A stretch of 54,515 bases of DNA from Streptomyces sp. SID10853 (GCF_010548145.1 NZ_JAAGLN010000015.1:1-54515); one strand, 5' to 3'; shown: positions 1 to 8,884, counted from the first letter of the stretch. The notes: a model not told the origin generated them from the sequence alone. Made by a program: numbers and translations.

Positions 1-833
1 CCCTCCAGGGCGCCGAGCCCGGCCGACACGACGGCGTACGGATGGGCGCGGGCGGATGCCGCGACCCGCGTCGCGAGTGTGGAGGCCGCCAGGTCGTGGT
101 CGATCAGCAGCACAAGCGCCGCTTCCAGTGCGGCGAGTGAGGGCGCGTCAGGGGTACGCGCGGTGAGCCGGCGCCAGAACCGGGGCGCGAGCCCCGCACC
201 TCCGGTGCCGCCGGCCTCCTGCCCCTGCCCGGTCCCGTCGCCCCCGTCCCGTGCCCCTGCCACCGGCAATGAGCCCACCAGGGTGGGGATCAGGGCGCGT
301 GCCGTCCCGAGTACGGCGTCCGGTGAGAGATCGAAGCGCAGCGGATCGGCCGCCGAAGCAGCGACGGCCGCCGCCCGCAGCCGGTCCATCGCCGTGCTGT
401 GCGGGGGCAGCGCGCCGACCGCCCGCCGCCCGGCCGCCAGTGTCTCCGGGGGAGCGGTGAAGCGCACACCGGGGCGGAGCGTTCCGGTCCACAGCCATTC
501 GGCCACCTCCTCGTAGCCGTACCGCCCGGCCAGCTCCGCCGCGTCCACCCCGCGGAAGTAGTAGCGGCCGGCCTCCGGGTCGATCAGCGTCACGCCGGTG
601 CGGAAGGCGAGGTCGGTGCCGGCCGGCTGGGGCTCCCGCCGGGCACCGCGTGCGGACAGCGCCTCCACCTCGGCGGCGTCGAAGGTGCTGCCCCGGCCGC
701 CCGGTGCACGACGGCTGCCGAGCTGGCCCCGGCTGACGTACGCGTACACGGTCTCCGGCTTCACCCCGAGGCGGTCGGCCGCCTCCCTGGTGGTCAGCCG
801 CCGGGGTTCCGCTGCCGCTGGTTGATCGCTCAT
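1..833 (-). CDS. HTH-fused citrate synthase-like protein (partial)
   Basis: The gene starts at the ATG complementary to 831-833 and runs off the left window edge; about 277 residues are visible. Residues 12-57 form a MerR/excisionase-type helix-turn-helix (LTTREAADRLGVKPETVY). From about residue 65 it reads as the N-terminal part of a citrate synthase domain (FRTGVTLIDPEAGRYYFRGVD). Citrate synthases condense acetyl-CoA or propionyl-CoA with oxaloacetate; the catalytic C-terminal half lies outside the window, so activity cannot be judged. It is divergent to a second citrate synthase-like gene, with an AT-rich half-site cluster between them. An HTH-citrate synthase fusion could be an enzyme or a metabolite-sensing regulator; the latter is inference. 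Confidence 0.85.
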   Translation of the reverse strand, partial: MSDQPAAAEPRRLTTREAADRLGVKPETVYAYVSRGQLGSRRAPGGRGSTFDAAEVEALSARGARREPQPAGTDLAFRTGVTLIDPEAGRYYFRGVDAAELAGRYGYEEVAEWLWTGTLRPGVRFTAPPETLAAGRRAVGALPPHSTAMDRLRAAAVAASAADPLRFDLSPDAVLGTARALIPTLVGSLPVAGARDGGDGTGQGQEAGGTGGAGLAPRFWRRLTARTPDAPSLAALEAALVLLIDHDLAASTLATRVAASARAHPYAVVSAGLGALE

Positions 834-851
834 GTGGTTCACCGTATCTAC

Positions 852-906
852 ATTGATTCAATCAATATTGACAGGATCAAAGTCAATCATGGACAGTCGA
901 ATCAAT
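852..906. promoter_or_regulatory. Clustered TCAAT/ATTGA half-sites in divergent promoter region
   Basis: This stretch is strikingly AT-rich for the genome and lies between the divergent citrate synthase genes. It contains a perfect inverted repeat ATTGATTCAATCAAT (852-866), a perfect palindrome TCAATATTGA (862-871), and a spaced pair ATTGAC (867-872) / GTCAAT (882-887), plus another TCAAT at 902-906. Six copies of the same 5-bp half-site within 55 bp suggest an operator cluster, possibly for the HTH-citrate synthase encoded next to it. Confidence 0.6.
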
Positions 907-965
907 GAAGAGGGGACGCGTCACCGGACCCGTCTGGGGAGGCGCGCTTGACCAAGGAGACAGCC

Positions 966-2105
966 ATGTCCACCATCACCGCCCCACGAGGGCTCGCGGG
1001 CGTAGTCGTCACGGACACCGAACTGGGCGATGTGCGCGGCCGTGAGGGCTTCTACCACTACCGGCAGTACTCGGCGGTCGAGCTCGCCCGCCTCCGCACC
1101 TTCGAGGACGTCTGGTATCTGATGGTCCACGGCGAACTCCCCGACGCCGCTAGGCGTGCGGAATTCACCGCCAGGACGGCCGGGCTCCGCCGGCTCCCCG
1201 CCGCGGTCCGGGAGGCGCTGCCCGCCATCGCCCGCGCCGGCTCCGGTCCGCTCGCCGGGCTGCGGACCGCGCTCTCCCTGCTCGGCGCCGACGCGGACTT
1301 CCGGCCGGTCTACGACATCGACGCGGAGCGCCGGGTCGACGACACCCTCACCGCCTGCGCGGTCGTGCCGACGCTGCTGGCCGCGCTGTACCGCATCGGT
1401 CAGGGCCTGGAGCCCGTCGAGCCGCGTGACGACCTGCCCGCTGCGGCCAACTACCTCTACATGATCACCGGTTCGGAGCCGGACCCGGACCGGGCGCGCG
1501 CCGTCGAGCAGTACCTCGTCTCGACCGTGGACCACGGCTTCAACGCCTCCACGTTCACCGCCCGGGTCATCGCGTCCACCGGCGCCGATGTGGCGGCCTG
1601 CCTGGTCGGCGCGGTGGGTGCACTCTCCGGGCCGCTGCACGGCGGGGCGCCGAGCCGGGCGCTCGACACCCTCGACGCGATCGGCACACCGGACCGCATC
1701 GACCCGTGGATACGGGAGAGGGTGCTGGCCGGCGACCGGATCATGGGCTTCGGACATCCCGTCTACCGCACCGACGACCCCCGCTCGCGGATGCTCCGGG
1801 AGATCGCCCAGGGGTTCGGCGGACCGCTCGTGGACTTCGCCGTCCAGGTCGAGGAGCGGGTGGAGGCACTGCTCGCCGAACTGAAACCCGGCCGTGAACT
1901 GCACACCAACGTCGAGTTCTACGCCGGGGTCGTCATGGAGCAGTGCGGGCTGCCGCGCGAGATGTTCACGCCGACCTTCTGCGTGGCCCGGGTGATCGGC
2001 TGGAGCGCCAACATCCTGGAGCAGGCGGCCGACTCCAAGATCATCCGGCCTGCGGCCCGCTATGTGGGGCCGCCCCCGCCGCAGCCGGTGCCGGCCATCG
2101 GCTGA
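966..2105 (+). CDS. Citrate synthase / 2-methylcitrate synthase family protein
   Basis: A 379-residue protein, the normal length for short actinobacterial citrate synthases. The ATG at 966 is preferred because AAGGAGA lies 6-12 bases upstream; an in-frame TTG at 948 is less likely. Active-site regions are visible: the LHGGAP histidine (H225) and GFGHPVYRTDDPR (H264). At the position where the classical catalytic aspartate sits in NVDFYSG, this protein has NVEFYAG (E317), and the usual GWxAH is GWSAN. The predicted reaction is condensation of acetyl- or propionyl-CoA with oxaloacetate in the cytoplasm, but those two changes make substrate and activity uncertain. It is divergent to the HTH-fused paralogue, suggesting joint regulation. 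Confidence 0.85.
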   Translation: MSTITAPRGLAGVVVTDTELGDVRGREGFYHYRQYSAVELARLRTFEDVWYLMVHGELPDAARRAEFTARTAGLRRLPAAVREALPAIARAGSGPLAGLRTALSLLGADADFRPVYDIDAERRVDDTLTACAVVPTLLAALYRIGQGLEPVEPRDDLPAAANYLYMITGSEPDPDRARAVEQYLVSTVDHGFNASTFTARVIASTGADVAACLVGAVGALSGPLHGGAPSRALDTLDAIGTPDRIDPWIRERVLAGDRIMGFGHPVYRTDDPRSRMLREIAQGFGGPLVDFAVQVEERVEALLAELKPGRELHTNVEFYAGVVMEQCGLPREMFTPTFCVARVIGWSANILEQAADSKIIRPAARYVGPPPPQPVPAIG

Positions 2106-2146
2106 CCTGCCGGGGCCGGTGTGCGGCTCGATTAGGATCGGTGCCC

Positions 2147-3298
2147 ATGTCCAGGAAACCCGTGCCCGTCGTCGTCCTCGCGGGATTCCTCGGTTCCGGC
2201 AAGACCACGCTGCTCAACCATCTGCTCCGGCAGAGCCGGGGCACCCGGATCGGCGCCGTCGTCAATGACTTCGGCGCCATCGAGATCGACGCGATGACCG
2301 TCGCGGGACAGGTCGACTCGATGGTCTCGCTCGGCGACGGCTGTCTGTGCTGCGCCGTCGACACCAGCGAACTCGACGAGTATCTGGGCCGCCTCTCCCG
2401 CCCCGACCTGCGGATCGACGTCATCGTCATCGAGGCGAGCGGTCTCGCGGAGCCGCAGGAGCTGATCAGGATGATCCTGGCGAGCGGGAATCCGGAGATC
2501 GTGTACGGAGGGCTCGTCCAGGTCGTCGACGCCGCCGAGTTCGACGCGACCCGCAGCCGCCACCCCGAGACCGACCGCCATCTGACCCTCGCCGACCTGG
2601 TCGTCCTCAACAAGGCGGACCGGGTGGACGAGGCGGACCGCGCCCGTATCCGCGCCGCGGTCGGCGAGCATGCCGTCGGGGTGCCGGTGGTGACCGCCGA
2701 GTACGGGCAGATCGACCCGGGGCTGCTGATCGACCGCAGACCGGCCGGTGAGCGCGTCGGCCAGCTCTCCTTCGACGACCTGCGCGATGACACGGAGCGC
2801 GGCGGCGGTGATCGCAGCGGGGACGGTGATCACAGCGGCGGCGGTGACCACAGGGATAGCGGTGATCACAGCGGTCATCTGCACGCGCACTACGAGAGCG
2901 TCGGCTTCGTCTCGGCCGAGCCGATGAACCCCCGGCGGCTGATGGAGTTCCTGGACGCCCGCCCCGACGGCCTCTACCGCATCAAGGGATTCGTCCACTT
3001 CGGGGTCCCCGGCCACCCGGAGAAATACACCCTGCACGCGGTGGGCAGCTTCCTGCGCTTCTATCCCGCACCCCGGGCAGCTGGGCCCGGGACCGACGAG
3101 CCCCGTACCGAGCTGGTTCTCATCGGGTCGGGTATCGACGCCGAAGCCGTACGTGAACGGCTCGACGGCTGCCGGGAGTACGCACCGCGGGACGTCCCCG
3201 CCGAAGCCATGTGGGGTGTCCTGCGGTATGTGCCCGGCCTCTCCGAAGGGCCCGCCGAACCGGACGGGACCGAAGAAGAGGCCGGGCTGCCGTACTGA
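2147..3298 (+). CDS. CobW/COG0523-family GTPase (metal chaperone type)
   Basis: A 383-residue G3E-family P-loop GTPase. It has Walker A GFLGSGKT (residues 13-20), the metal-binding CLCC motif (C66, C68, C69) diagnostic of COG0523 proteins, and a guanine-specificity NKAD motif. A CobW C-terminal domain follows (FVHFGVPGHPEKYTLHAVG). Between the domains, about residues 217-249 form a His/Asp/Gly-rich linker with seven histidines, typical of metal-loading chaperones for zinc or other transition metals. The start is the ATG at 2147. Its stop lies only 8 bp from the convergent parC stop. The client metal enzyme cannot be told from this sequence. Confidence 0.88.
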   Translation: MSRKPVPVVVLAGFLGSGKTTLLNHLLRQSRGTRIGAVVNDFGAIEIDAMTVAGQVDSMVSLGDGCLCCAVDTSELDEYLGRLSRPDLRIDVIVIEASGLAEPQELIRMILASGNPEIVYGGLVQVVDAAEFDATRSRHPETDRHLTLADLVVLNKADRVDEADRARIRAAVGEHAVGVPVVTAEYGQIDPGLLIDRRPAGERVGQLSFDDLRDDTERGGGDRSGDGDHSGGGDHRDSGDHSGHLHAHYESVGFVSAEPMNPRRLMEFLDARPDGLYRIKGFVHFGVPGHPEKYTLHAVGSFLRFYPAPRAAGPGTDEPRTELVLIGSGIDAEAVRERLDGCREYAPRDVPAEAMWGVLRYVPGLSEGPAEPDGTEEEAGLPY

Positions 3299-3306
3299 GC
3301 CGCGGG

Positions 3307-5754
3307 CTACACCGGGCCCGCGAGCTTCGCCACCGCCGAGGTGAGCGGCAGGCCCGAGCCGTCGCGGCGCGGGTCCGGCTCCGGCAGTTCGGCCGGGGCG
3401 CCGTTCGCGGCGGCGGCCCGCACCGGGGTCTCGCCCGCCCAGGCCAGCACCAGCAGATCCTCGCCCTTCAGGAAGCGCTGGCAGCGCACCCCGCCGGTCG
3501 CCCGGCCCTTGCGCGGATACTGGTCGAACGGGGTCAGCTTCGCCGTGCGCACCGAGTCGTCCAGGGTGCCGTGCGAACTCGCGACCGTGAACACCACCGC
3601 ACCGGCCGCCGGATCCACCGCGGTGAACGAGATCACCTTGGCCCCCTCGGCCAGCTTGATGCCCGCCATACCGCCCGCGGGCCGGCCCTGCGGCCTGACC
3701 TGCCCGGCCGGATAGCGCAACAGCTGTGCGTCGTCCGTGATGAAGACCAGGTCCTCGTCGCCGGTGCGCAGCTCGGCGGCGCCGACGATCCGGTCGCCGT
3801 CGCGCAGACCGATGACCTCCAACTCGTCCTTGTGAGCCGGGTAGTCGGGCACCACCCGCTTGACGATGCCCTGTTCGGTACCGATCGCCAGACCCGGTGA
3901 CGACTCGTCGACCGTGGTGAGACAGACGACCCGCTCACCGTCGGCGAGTGAGACGAACTCCGCGATCTGCGCACCGCCCGCCAGGCTGGGCGCGGACGCC
4001 GTGTCCGGCAGCTGCGGCAGGTCGATCACCGCCAGCCGCAGCAGCCGGCCGGCCGATGTCACCACACCGATGTCGCCGCGCGCCGTCGCGGGAACGGCCG
4101 AGACCACCACATCGTGCTTGGTGCGCTTCTGCCCCTCCGTGCTGAGCGTTTCCGCGGTCGCCGTACGCGCCAGGAGCCCGGTGGAGGACAGCAGCACCCG
4201 GCACGGGTCGTCGGCGACCTCCAGGGATGCCGCGGCGACCGGGGTGCCCGCCGACTCCAGCAGTACGGTGCGGCGGTCGGTGGAGAACTTCTTCGCCACC
4301 GCGGCCAGTTCGGAGGAGACCAGCTTGCGCAGCTCCGCGTCCGACTCCAGGATCCGGGTCAGCTCCTCGATCTCCTGGTTCAGCCGGTCGCGCTCGCTCT
4401 CCAGCTCGATCCGGTCGAACTTGGTGAGCCGGCGCAGCGGAGTGTCCAGGATGTACTGGGTCTGGATCTCGCTCAGCGAGAAGTGCGAGATCAGCCGCTC
4501 CTTGGCCTGCGCCGAATTGTCGCTGGAGCGGATGAGGCGGATGACCTCGTCGATGTCGAGCAGCGCCACGAGCAGCCCGAGGACCAGATGCAGCCGGTCC
4601 TGCCGCTTGGTCCTGCGGAACTCGCTGCGCCGTCTGACCACCGAGAAGCGGTGGTCGAGATAGACCTCAAGGAGCTCCTTGAGGCCCAGCGTCAGCGGCT
4701 GCCCGTCGACCAGCGCCACGTTGTTGATCCCGAAGGACTCCTCCATCGGGGTGAGCTTGTAGAGCTGCTCCAGCACGGCCTCGGGCACGAAGCCGTTCTT
4801 GATCTCGATGACCAGCCGCAGCCCGTGCGCCCGGTCGGTGAGGTCCTTCAGGTCGGCGATGCCCTGGAGCTTCTTCGACGCCACCAGGTCCTTGATCTTG
4901 GCACGGACCTTCTCCGGGCCGACCGCGAAGGGTAGTTCGGTGACGACGATGCCCTTGCGGCGCGGAGTGACGTTCTCCACGGTGGCCGTCGCGCGGATCT
5001 TGAAGGTGCCGCGGCCGCGCTCGTACGCGTCCCTGATCCCGTCGAGACCCACGATCCGGCCGCCGGTGGGCAGGTCGGGGCCCGGCACGAAGCGCATCAG
5101 GGTGTCGAGGTCGGCGCCCGGGTGCTTGATCAGATGGCGGGCCGCCGCGATGATCTCGCCCAGATTGTGCGGGGGCATATTGGTCGCCATCCCGACCGCG
5201 ATCCCGGACGAGCCGTTCACCAGCAGGTTCGGATAGGCCGCCGGGAGCACGACGGGCTCGCGCTCCTGACCGTCGTAATTGGGCTCGAAGTCGACGGTGT
5301 TCTCGTCGATCGACTCCGTCATCAGTGACGTGGCGTCAGCCATCCGGCACTCGGTGTACCGCATCGCGGCCGGCGGGTCGTCATTGCCGAGCGAACCGAA
5401 GTTCCCGTGCCCGTCGACCAGCGGGAGCCGCATCGAGAAGGACTGCGAGAGCCGCACCAGGGCGTCGTAGATCGACGCGTCGCCGTGCGGGTGCAGCTTG
5501 CCCATGACCTCGCCGACGACCCGGGCGCACTTCACATAGCTGCGGTCGGGGCGCAGCCCCATCTCGTTCATCTGGTAGAGAATGCGCCGGTGTACGGGCT
5601 TCATACCGTCACGGGCGTCCGGCAGGGCCCGTGAGTAGATCACCGAGTACGCGTACTCCAGGAAGGAGCCCTGCATTTCATCGACCACGTCGATGTCGAG
5701 AATCTTCTCCTCGAAGTCCTCCGGAGGCGGGGTCTTCGTGCTGCGGCGGGCCAT
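3307..5754 (-). CDS. parC: DNA topoisomerase IV subunit A (GyrA/ParC family)
   Basis: An 815-residue type IIA topoisomerase breakage-reunion subunit. The start chosen is ATG complementary to 5752-5754 (MARRSTKTPP), with GAAGGAG upstream; the open frame extends further but without a convincing site. Catalytic tyrosine is Y133 in AMRYTECRM, and the quinolone-determining region HPHGDASIYDALVR is at residues 88-101. A coiled arm and a C-terminal beta-pinwheel follow, the latter without a canonical GyrA box, which together with this neighbourhood favours ParC over GyrA. ParC works with ParE to decatenate daughter chromosomes; parE is not in this window. Confidence 0.9.
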   Translation of the reverse strand: MARRSTKTPPPEDFEEKILDIDVVDEMQGSFLEYAYSVIYSRALPDARDGMKPVHRRILYQMNEMGLRPDRSYVKCARVVGEVMGKLHPHGDASIYDALVRLSQSFSMRLPLVDGHGNFGSLGNDDPPAAMRYTECRMADATSLMTESIDENTVDFEPNYDGQEREPVVLPAAYPNLLVNGSSGIAVGMATNMPPHNLGEIIAAARHLIKHPGADLDTLMRFVPGPDLPTGGRIVGLDGIRDAYERGRGTFKIRATATVENVTPRRKGIVVTELPFAVGPEKVRAKIKDLVASKKLQGIADLKDLTDRAHGLRLVIEIKNGFVPEAVLEQLYKLTPMEESFGINNVALVDGQPLTLGLKELLEVYLDHRFSVVRRRSEFRRTKRQDRLHLVLGLLVALLDIDEVIRLIRSSDNSAQAKERLISHFSLSEIQTQYILDTPLRRLTKFDRIELESERDRLNQEIEELTRILESDAELRKLVSSELAAVAKKFSTDRRTVLLESAGTPVAAASLEVADDPCRVLLSSTGLLARTATAETLSTEGQKRTKHDVVVSAVPATARGDIGVVTSAGRLLRLAVIDLPQLPDTASAPSLAGGAQIAEFVSLADGERVVCLTTVDESSPGLAIGTEQGIVKRVVPDYPAHKDELEVIGLRDGDRIVGAAELRTGDEDLVFITDDAQLLRYPAGQVRPQGRPAGGMAGIKLAEGAKVISFTAVDPAAGAVVFTVASSHGTLDDSVRTAKLTPFDQYPRKGRATGGVRCQRFLKGEDLLVLAWAGETPVRAAAANGAPAELPEPDPRRDGSGLPLTSAVAKLAGPV

Positions 5755-5935
5755 CGCTGCTGCGGCTCCTTCACGTGCCTGGTCCGGTACTGACGCCGAC
5801 CATTGTGGACTGTCCCACTGACAACACCGACCGCGACCCGTGCACACCGGGATGGCTCCCGGCTGTCGGCGCGCTTGCATACAGTGGCAGGACTGCATTT
5901 CAACGCGGTCAACACACGCGATCGAAGGGACGTAC

Positions 5936-7321
5936 ATGCCCATGGGTCACACGGCCACAGCCGAGGCCGGTTCCGGCGGCCTGACAGCGACCGAGCACCG
6001 GCTGGCCAACGGCCTGCGGGTGGTGCTCTCCGAGGACCACCTGACCCCGGTCGCCGCGGTCTGCCTCTGGTACGACGTCGGTTCACGCCACGAGGTCAAG
6101 GGGCGCACCGGGCTCGCCCACCTCTTCGAGCACCTGATGTTCCAGGGATCGGGACAGGTCGAGGGCAACGGCCACTTCGAGCTGGTGCAGGGGGCAGGGG
6201 GCTCGCTCAACGGCACCACCAGCTTCGAGCGCACCAACTACTTCGAGACGATGCCCACCCACCAGCTGGAGTTGGCGCTCTGGCTGGAGGCCGACCGGAT
6301 GGGCTCCCTCCTCGCCGCGCTCGACGAGGAGTCCATGGAGAACCAGCGGGACGTCGTCAAGAACGAACGCCGCCAGCGCTACGACAACGTGCCGTACGGC
6401 ACGGCGTTCGAGAAGCTGACCGCCCTCTCCTACCCGGAGGGCCACCCGTACCACCACACGCCGATCGGCTCCATGGCGGACCTGGACGCGGCGACGCTGG
6501 AGGACGCCCGAGCGTTCTTCCGTACGAACTACGCCCCCAACAACGCGGTGCTGTCGATCGTCGGCGACATCGACCCGGAGCAGACCCTCGCCTGGGTCGA
6601 GAAGTACTTCGGCACCATCCCCTCCCACGACGGCAAGCAGCCGCCGCGGGACGGCTCCCTGCCCGACACCCTCGGCGGTGAGGTGCGCGAGGAGCTGTAC
6701 GAGGAGGTGCCGTCGCGTGCCCTGATGGCCGCCTACCGGCTCCCCGAGGACGGCACCCGTGCGTGTGACGCGGCGGACATCGCGCTGACCATCCTGGGCG
6801 GCGGCGAGTCGTCGCTGCTCCACAACAGGCTGGTGCGCCGGGACCGCACGGCGGTCGCCGCGGGCTTCGGTCTGCTGCGGCTCTCCGGCGCCCCCTCGCT
6901 CGGCTGGCTGGACGTCAAGACGTCGGGCGGTGTCGAGGTCCCGCAGATCGAGGCGGCCGTCGACGAGGAGCTGGCCCGCTTCGCCGCCGAAGGCCCCACG
7001 GCCGAGGAGATGGAGCGCGCACAGGCCCAGCTGGAGCGGGAGTGGCTCGACCGGCTCGGTACGGTCGCCGGCCGCGCCGACGAACTGTGCAGGTACGCCG
7101 TGCTGTTCGGCGACCCGCAGCTGGCGCTGACCGCGGTGGGCCGGGTGCTGGACATCACGGCCGCCGAGGTGCAGGAGGTCGCGAAGGCCCGGCTGCGCCC
7201 CGACAACAGGGCTGTGCTGGTGTACGAGCCCGTCACCGCCGATGAGCCCGAAGAGACCAGTGCGGACGGCGTATCCGACGAGGCCACCGCAGCCACCGAG
7301 AGCACAGAGGCGGACCAGTGA
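5936..7321 (+). CDS. M16 zinc peptidase, catalytic member
   Basis: A 461-residue processing-peptidase-like M16 protein. The inverted zinc motif HLFEH is at residues 62-66, and E144 in the following ENQRDVVKNE segment is the probable third zinc ligand. Two M16 half-domains are present, as in the ~45-kDa bacterial M16B enzymes. The ATG at 5936 is preceded by GAAGGGA and preferred over upstream in-frame starts. The stop overlaps the GTG of a second M16 gene by 4 bp, so the two are translationally coupled and probably form a catalytic/non-catalytic pair. The substrate is unknown; no signal peptide is seen, so a cytoplasmic location is likely. Confidence 0.9.
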   Translation: MPMGHTATAEAGSGGLTATEHRLANGLRVVLSEDHLTPVAAVCLWYDVGSRHEVKGRTGLAHLFEHLMFQGSGQVEGNGHFELVQGAGGSLNGTTSFERTNYFETMPTHQLELALWLEADRMGSLLAALDEESMENQRDVVKNERRQRYDNVPYGTAFEKLTALSYPEGHPYHHTPIGSMADLDAATLEDARAFFRTNYAPNNAVLSIVGDIDPEQTLAWVEKYFGTIPSHDGKQPPRDGSLPDTLGGEVREELYEEVPSRALMAAYRLPEDGTRACDAADIALTILGGGESSLLHNRLVRRDRTAVAAGFGLLRLSGAPSLGWLDVKTSGGVEVPQIEAAVDEELARFAAEGPTAEEMERAQAQLEREWLDRLGTVAGRADELCRYAVLFGDPQLALTAVGRVLDITAAEVQEVAKARLRPDNRAVLVYEPVTADEPEETSADGVSDEATAATESTEADQ

Positions 7322-8709
7322 CCGACCCCGCGGCCGTGATGATGACCTTCCACCCGCAGCCCCAGGCGGGTGCCCCCAGGCCCTGGGCCTTCCCGGCCCC
7401 CGAGCGCTCCACCCTGCCCAACGGCCTGACGGTGCTGCGCTGCGACCGTCCCGGACAGCAGGTGATCGCCGTCGAGATCAGCCTCGACGCCCCGCTGGAC
7501 GCCGAGCCCGAGGGGCTCGACGGTATCGCCACGATCATGGCGAGGGCCTTCTCGGAGGGCACCGACAAGCACAGCGCGGAGGAGTTCGCCGCCGAGCTCG
7601 AGCGCTGCGGCGCCACCCTCGACGCGCACGCGGACCACCCCGGTGTCCGGGTCTCCCTCGAAGTGCCGGTGTCCCGGCTGCCGAAGGCCCTCGGCCTGCT
7701 CGCCGACGCGCTGCGGGCGCCCGCCTTCGCGCCGAGCGAGGTCGAGCGGATCGTGGGCAACCGGCTGGACGAGATCCCGCACGAGCTGGCCAACCCGGCC
7801 CGCCGGGCCGCCAAGCAGCTCTCCAGGGAGCTGTTCCCGGCCACCGCGCGGATGTCGCGTCCGCGTCAGGGCACCGAGGAGACGGTGGCGCGTATCGACG
7901 CGGCCGCCGTCCGCGCCTTCTACGACGCGTACGTGCGGCCGTCCACCGCCACCGCCGTGGTCGTCGGCGACCTGACGGGGACGGACCTGGACGCGGTGCT
8001 CGCCGAGACCCTCGGCGAGTGGAAGGGCAACGCGGGCACGCCACGCCCGGTGCCCGCGATCACCGCCGACGACACCGGCCGGGTGGTCGTCGTGGACCGC
8101 CCCGGAGCGGTCCAGACGCAGCTGCTGATCGGCCGGATCGGCGCCGACCGGCACGACCGTGTCTGGCCCGCGCAGGTCCTCGGCACGTACTGCCTGGGCG
8201 GCACGCTCACCTCCCGTCTCGACCGTGTCCTGCGCGAGGAGAAGGGCTACACCTACGGCGTCCGTGCCTTCAGCCAGGTGCTCCGCTCGGCCCCTGACGG
8301 GACGGGCGCCGCGATGCTCGCCATCAGCGGTTCGGTGGACACCGAGTCGACCGGGCCGGCGCTGGACGACCTCTGGAAGGTGCTGAGGACGCTCGCAGCG
8401 GGCGGTCTCACCGACGCGGAGCGGGACGTCGCCGTACAGAATCTGGTGGGCGTCGCCCCGCTGAAGTACGAGACGGCGGCCGCGGTGGCGGGCACGCTCG
8501 CCGACCAGGTCGAGCAGCATCTGCCGGACGACTTCCAGGCGCAGCTGTACGCGCGGCTGGCCGCGACCGGCACGGTCGAGGCGACCGCCGCCGTGGTCTC
8601 GGCCTTCCCCGACGACCGGCTGGTGACGGTGCTGGTGGGCGACGCCGCGCAGATCGTGGAGCCGGTCAGGGCGCTGGGCATCGGCGACGTGACCGTGGTC
8701 GCGAGCTGA
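7318..8709 (+). CDS. M16 peptidase-like protein lacking the zinc motif
   Basis: A 463-residue M16 homologue starting at the GTG that overlaps the upstream stop (GTGA). Where HxxEH is expected the sequence reads GIATIMARAF, so the zinc site is absent. The C-terminal half keeps the REEKGYTYGVRAF segment that resembles the conserved Arg/Tyr substrate-binding region of M16 proteins. By analogy with M16B heterodimers, this is the non-catalytic partner of the preceding gene. A strong hairpin follows at 8759-8791, consistent with the end of a two-gene operon. Confidence 0.87.
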   Translation: MTDPAAVMMTFHPQPQAGAPRPWAFPAPERSTLPNGLTVLRCDRPGQQVIAVEISLDAPLDAEPEGLDGIATIMARAFSEGTDKHSAEEFAAELERCGATLDAHADHPGVRVSLEVPVSRLPKALGLLADALRAPAFAPSEVERIVGNRLDEIPHELANPARRAAKQLSRELFPATARMSRPRQGTEETVARIDAAAVRAFYDAYVRPSTATAVVVGDLTGTDLDAVLAETLGEWKGNAGTPRPVPAITADDTGRVVVVDRPGAVQTQLLIGRIGADRHDRVWPAQVLGTYCLGGTLTSRLDRVLREEKGYTYGVRAFSQVLRSAPDGTGAAMLAISGSVDTESTGPALDDLWKVLRTLAAGGLTDAERDVAVQNLVGVAPLKYETAAAVAGTLADQVEQHLPDDFQAQLYARLAATGTVEATAAVVSAFPDDRLVTVLVGDAAQIVEPVRALGIGDVTVVAS

Positions 8710-8758
8710 GGGCTTTCGTCCGGATCGTCGTGCGGGGTCAGGGGGCCCGTGCGTGGCA

Positions 8759-8791
8759 GGGGTCCGGTGGGCGGTGCGCCCGCCGGACCCC
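8759..8791 (+). terminator. Hairpin terminator after the M16 operon
   Basis: A 15-bp stem (8759-8773 with 8777-8791, one G-T wobble) closes on a 3-nt loop. There is no U-tract, as is common for GC-rich actinobacterial terminators. It lies 50 bp after the second M16 stop and before the riboswitch promoter. Confidence 0.7.
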
Positions 8792-8854
8792 GCTCGCTGA
8801 ACGCTCCCCGGCCCGGCGCTCCCTGTGGGATGTGCGACAAAACCCGCTGTCTGT

Positions 8855-8884
8855 TTGGCGTGACGACGGCCCACCACTTAGCGT
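8855..8884 (+). promoter_or_regulatory. Candidate sigma-HrdB-like promoter for the riboswitch leader
   Basis: TTGGCG (8855-8860) and TAGCGT (8879-8884) are separated by 18 bp, about 40 bp ahead of the conserved riboswitch core. The match is by eye only. Confidence 0.4.

Noticed and set aside
148..861. Minus-strand 237-codon open frame overlapping the HTH-citrate synthase
   Set aside because: Its translation is Arg/Gly-rich low complexity, while the adjacent frame from 833 encodes a recognisable HTH and citrate synthase domain. It is a GC-bias shadow.
6733..8877. 714-codon minus-strand frame over the M16 genes
   Set aside because: Same shadow effect; the plus strand carries conserved M16 motifs.
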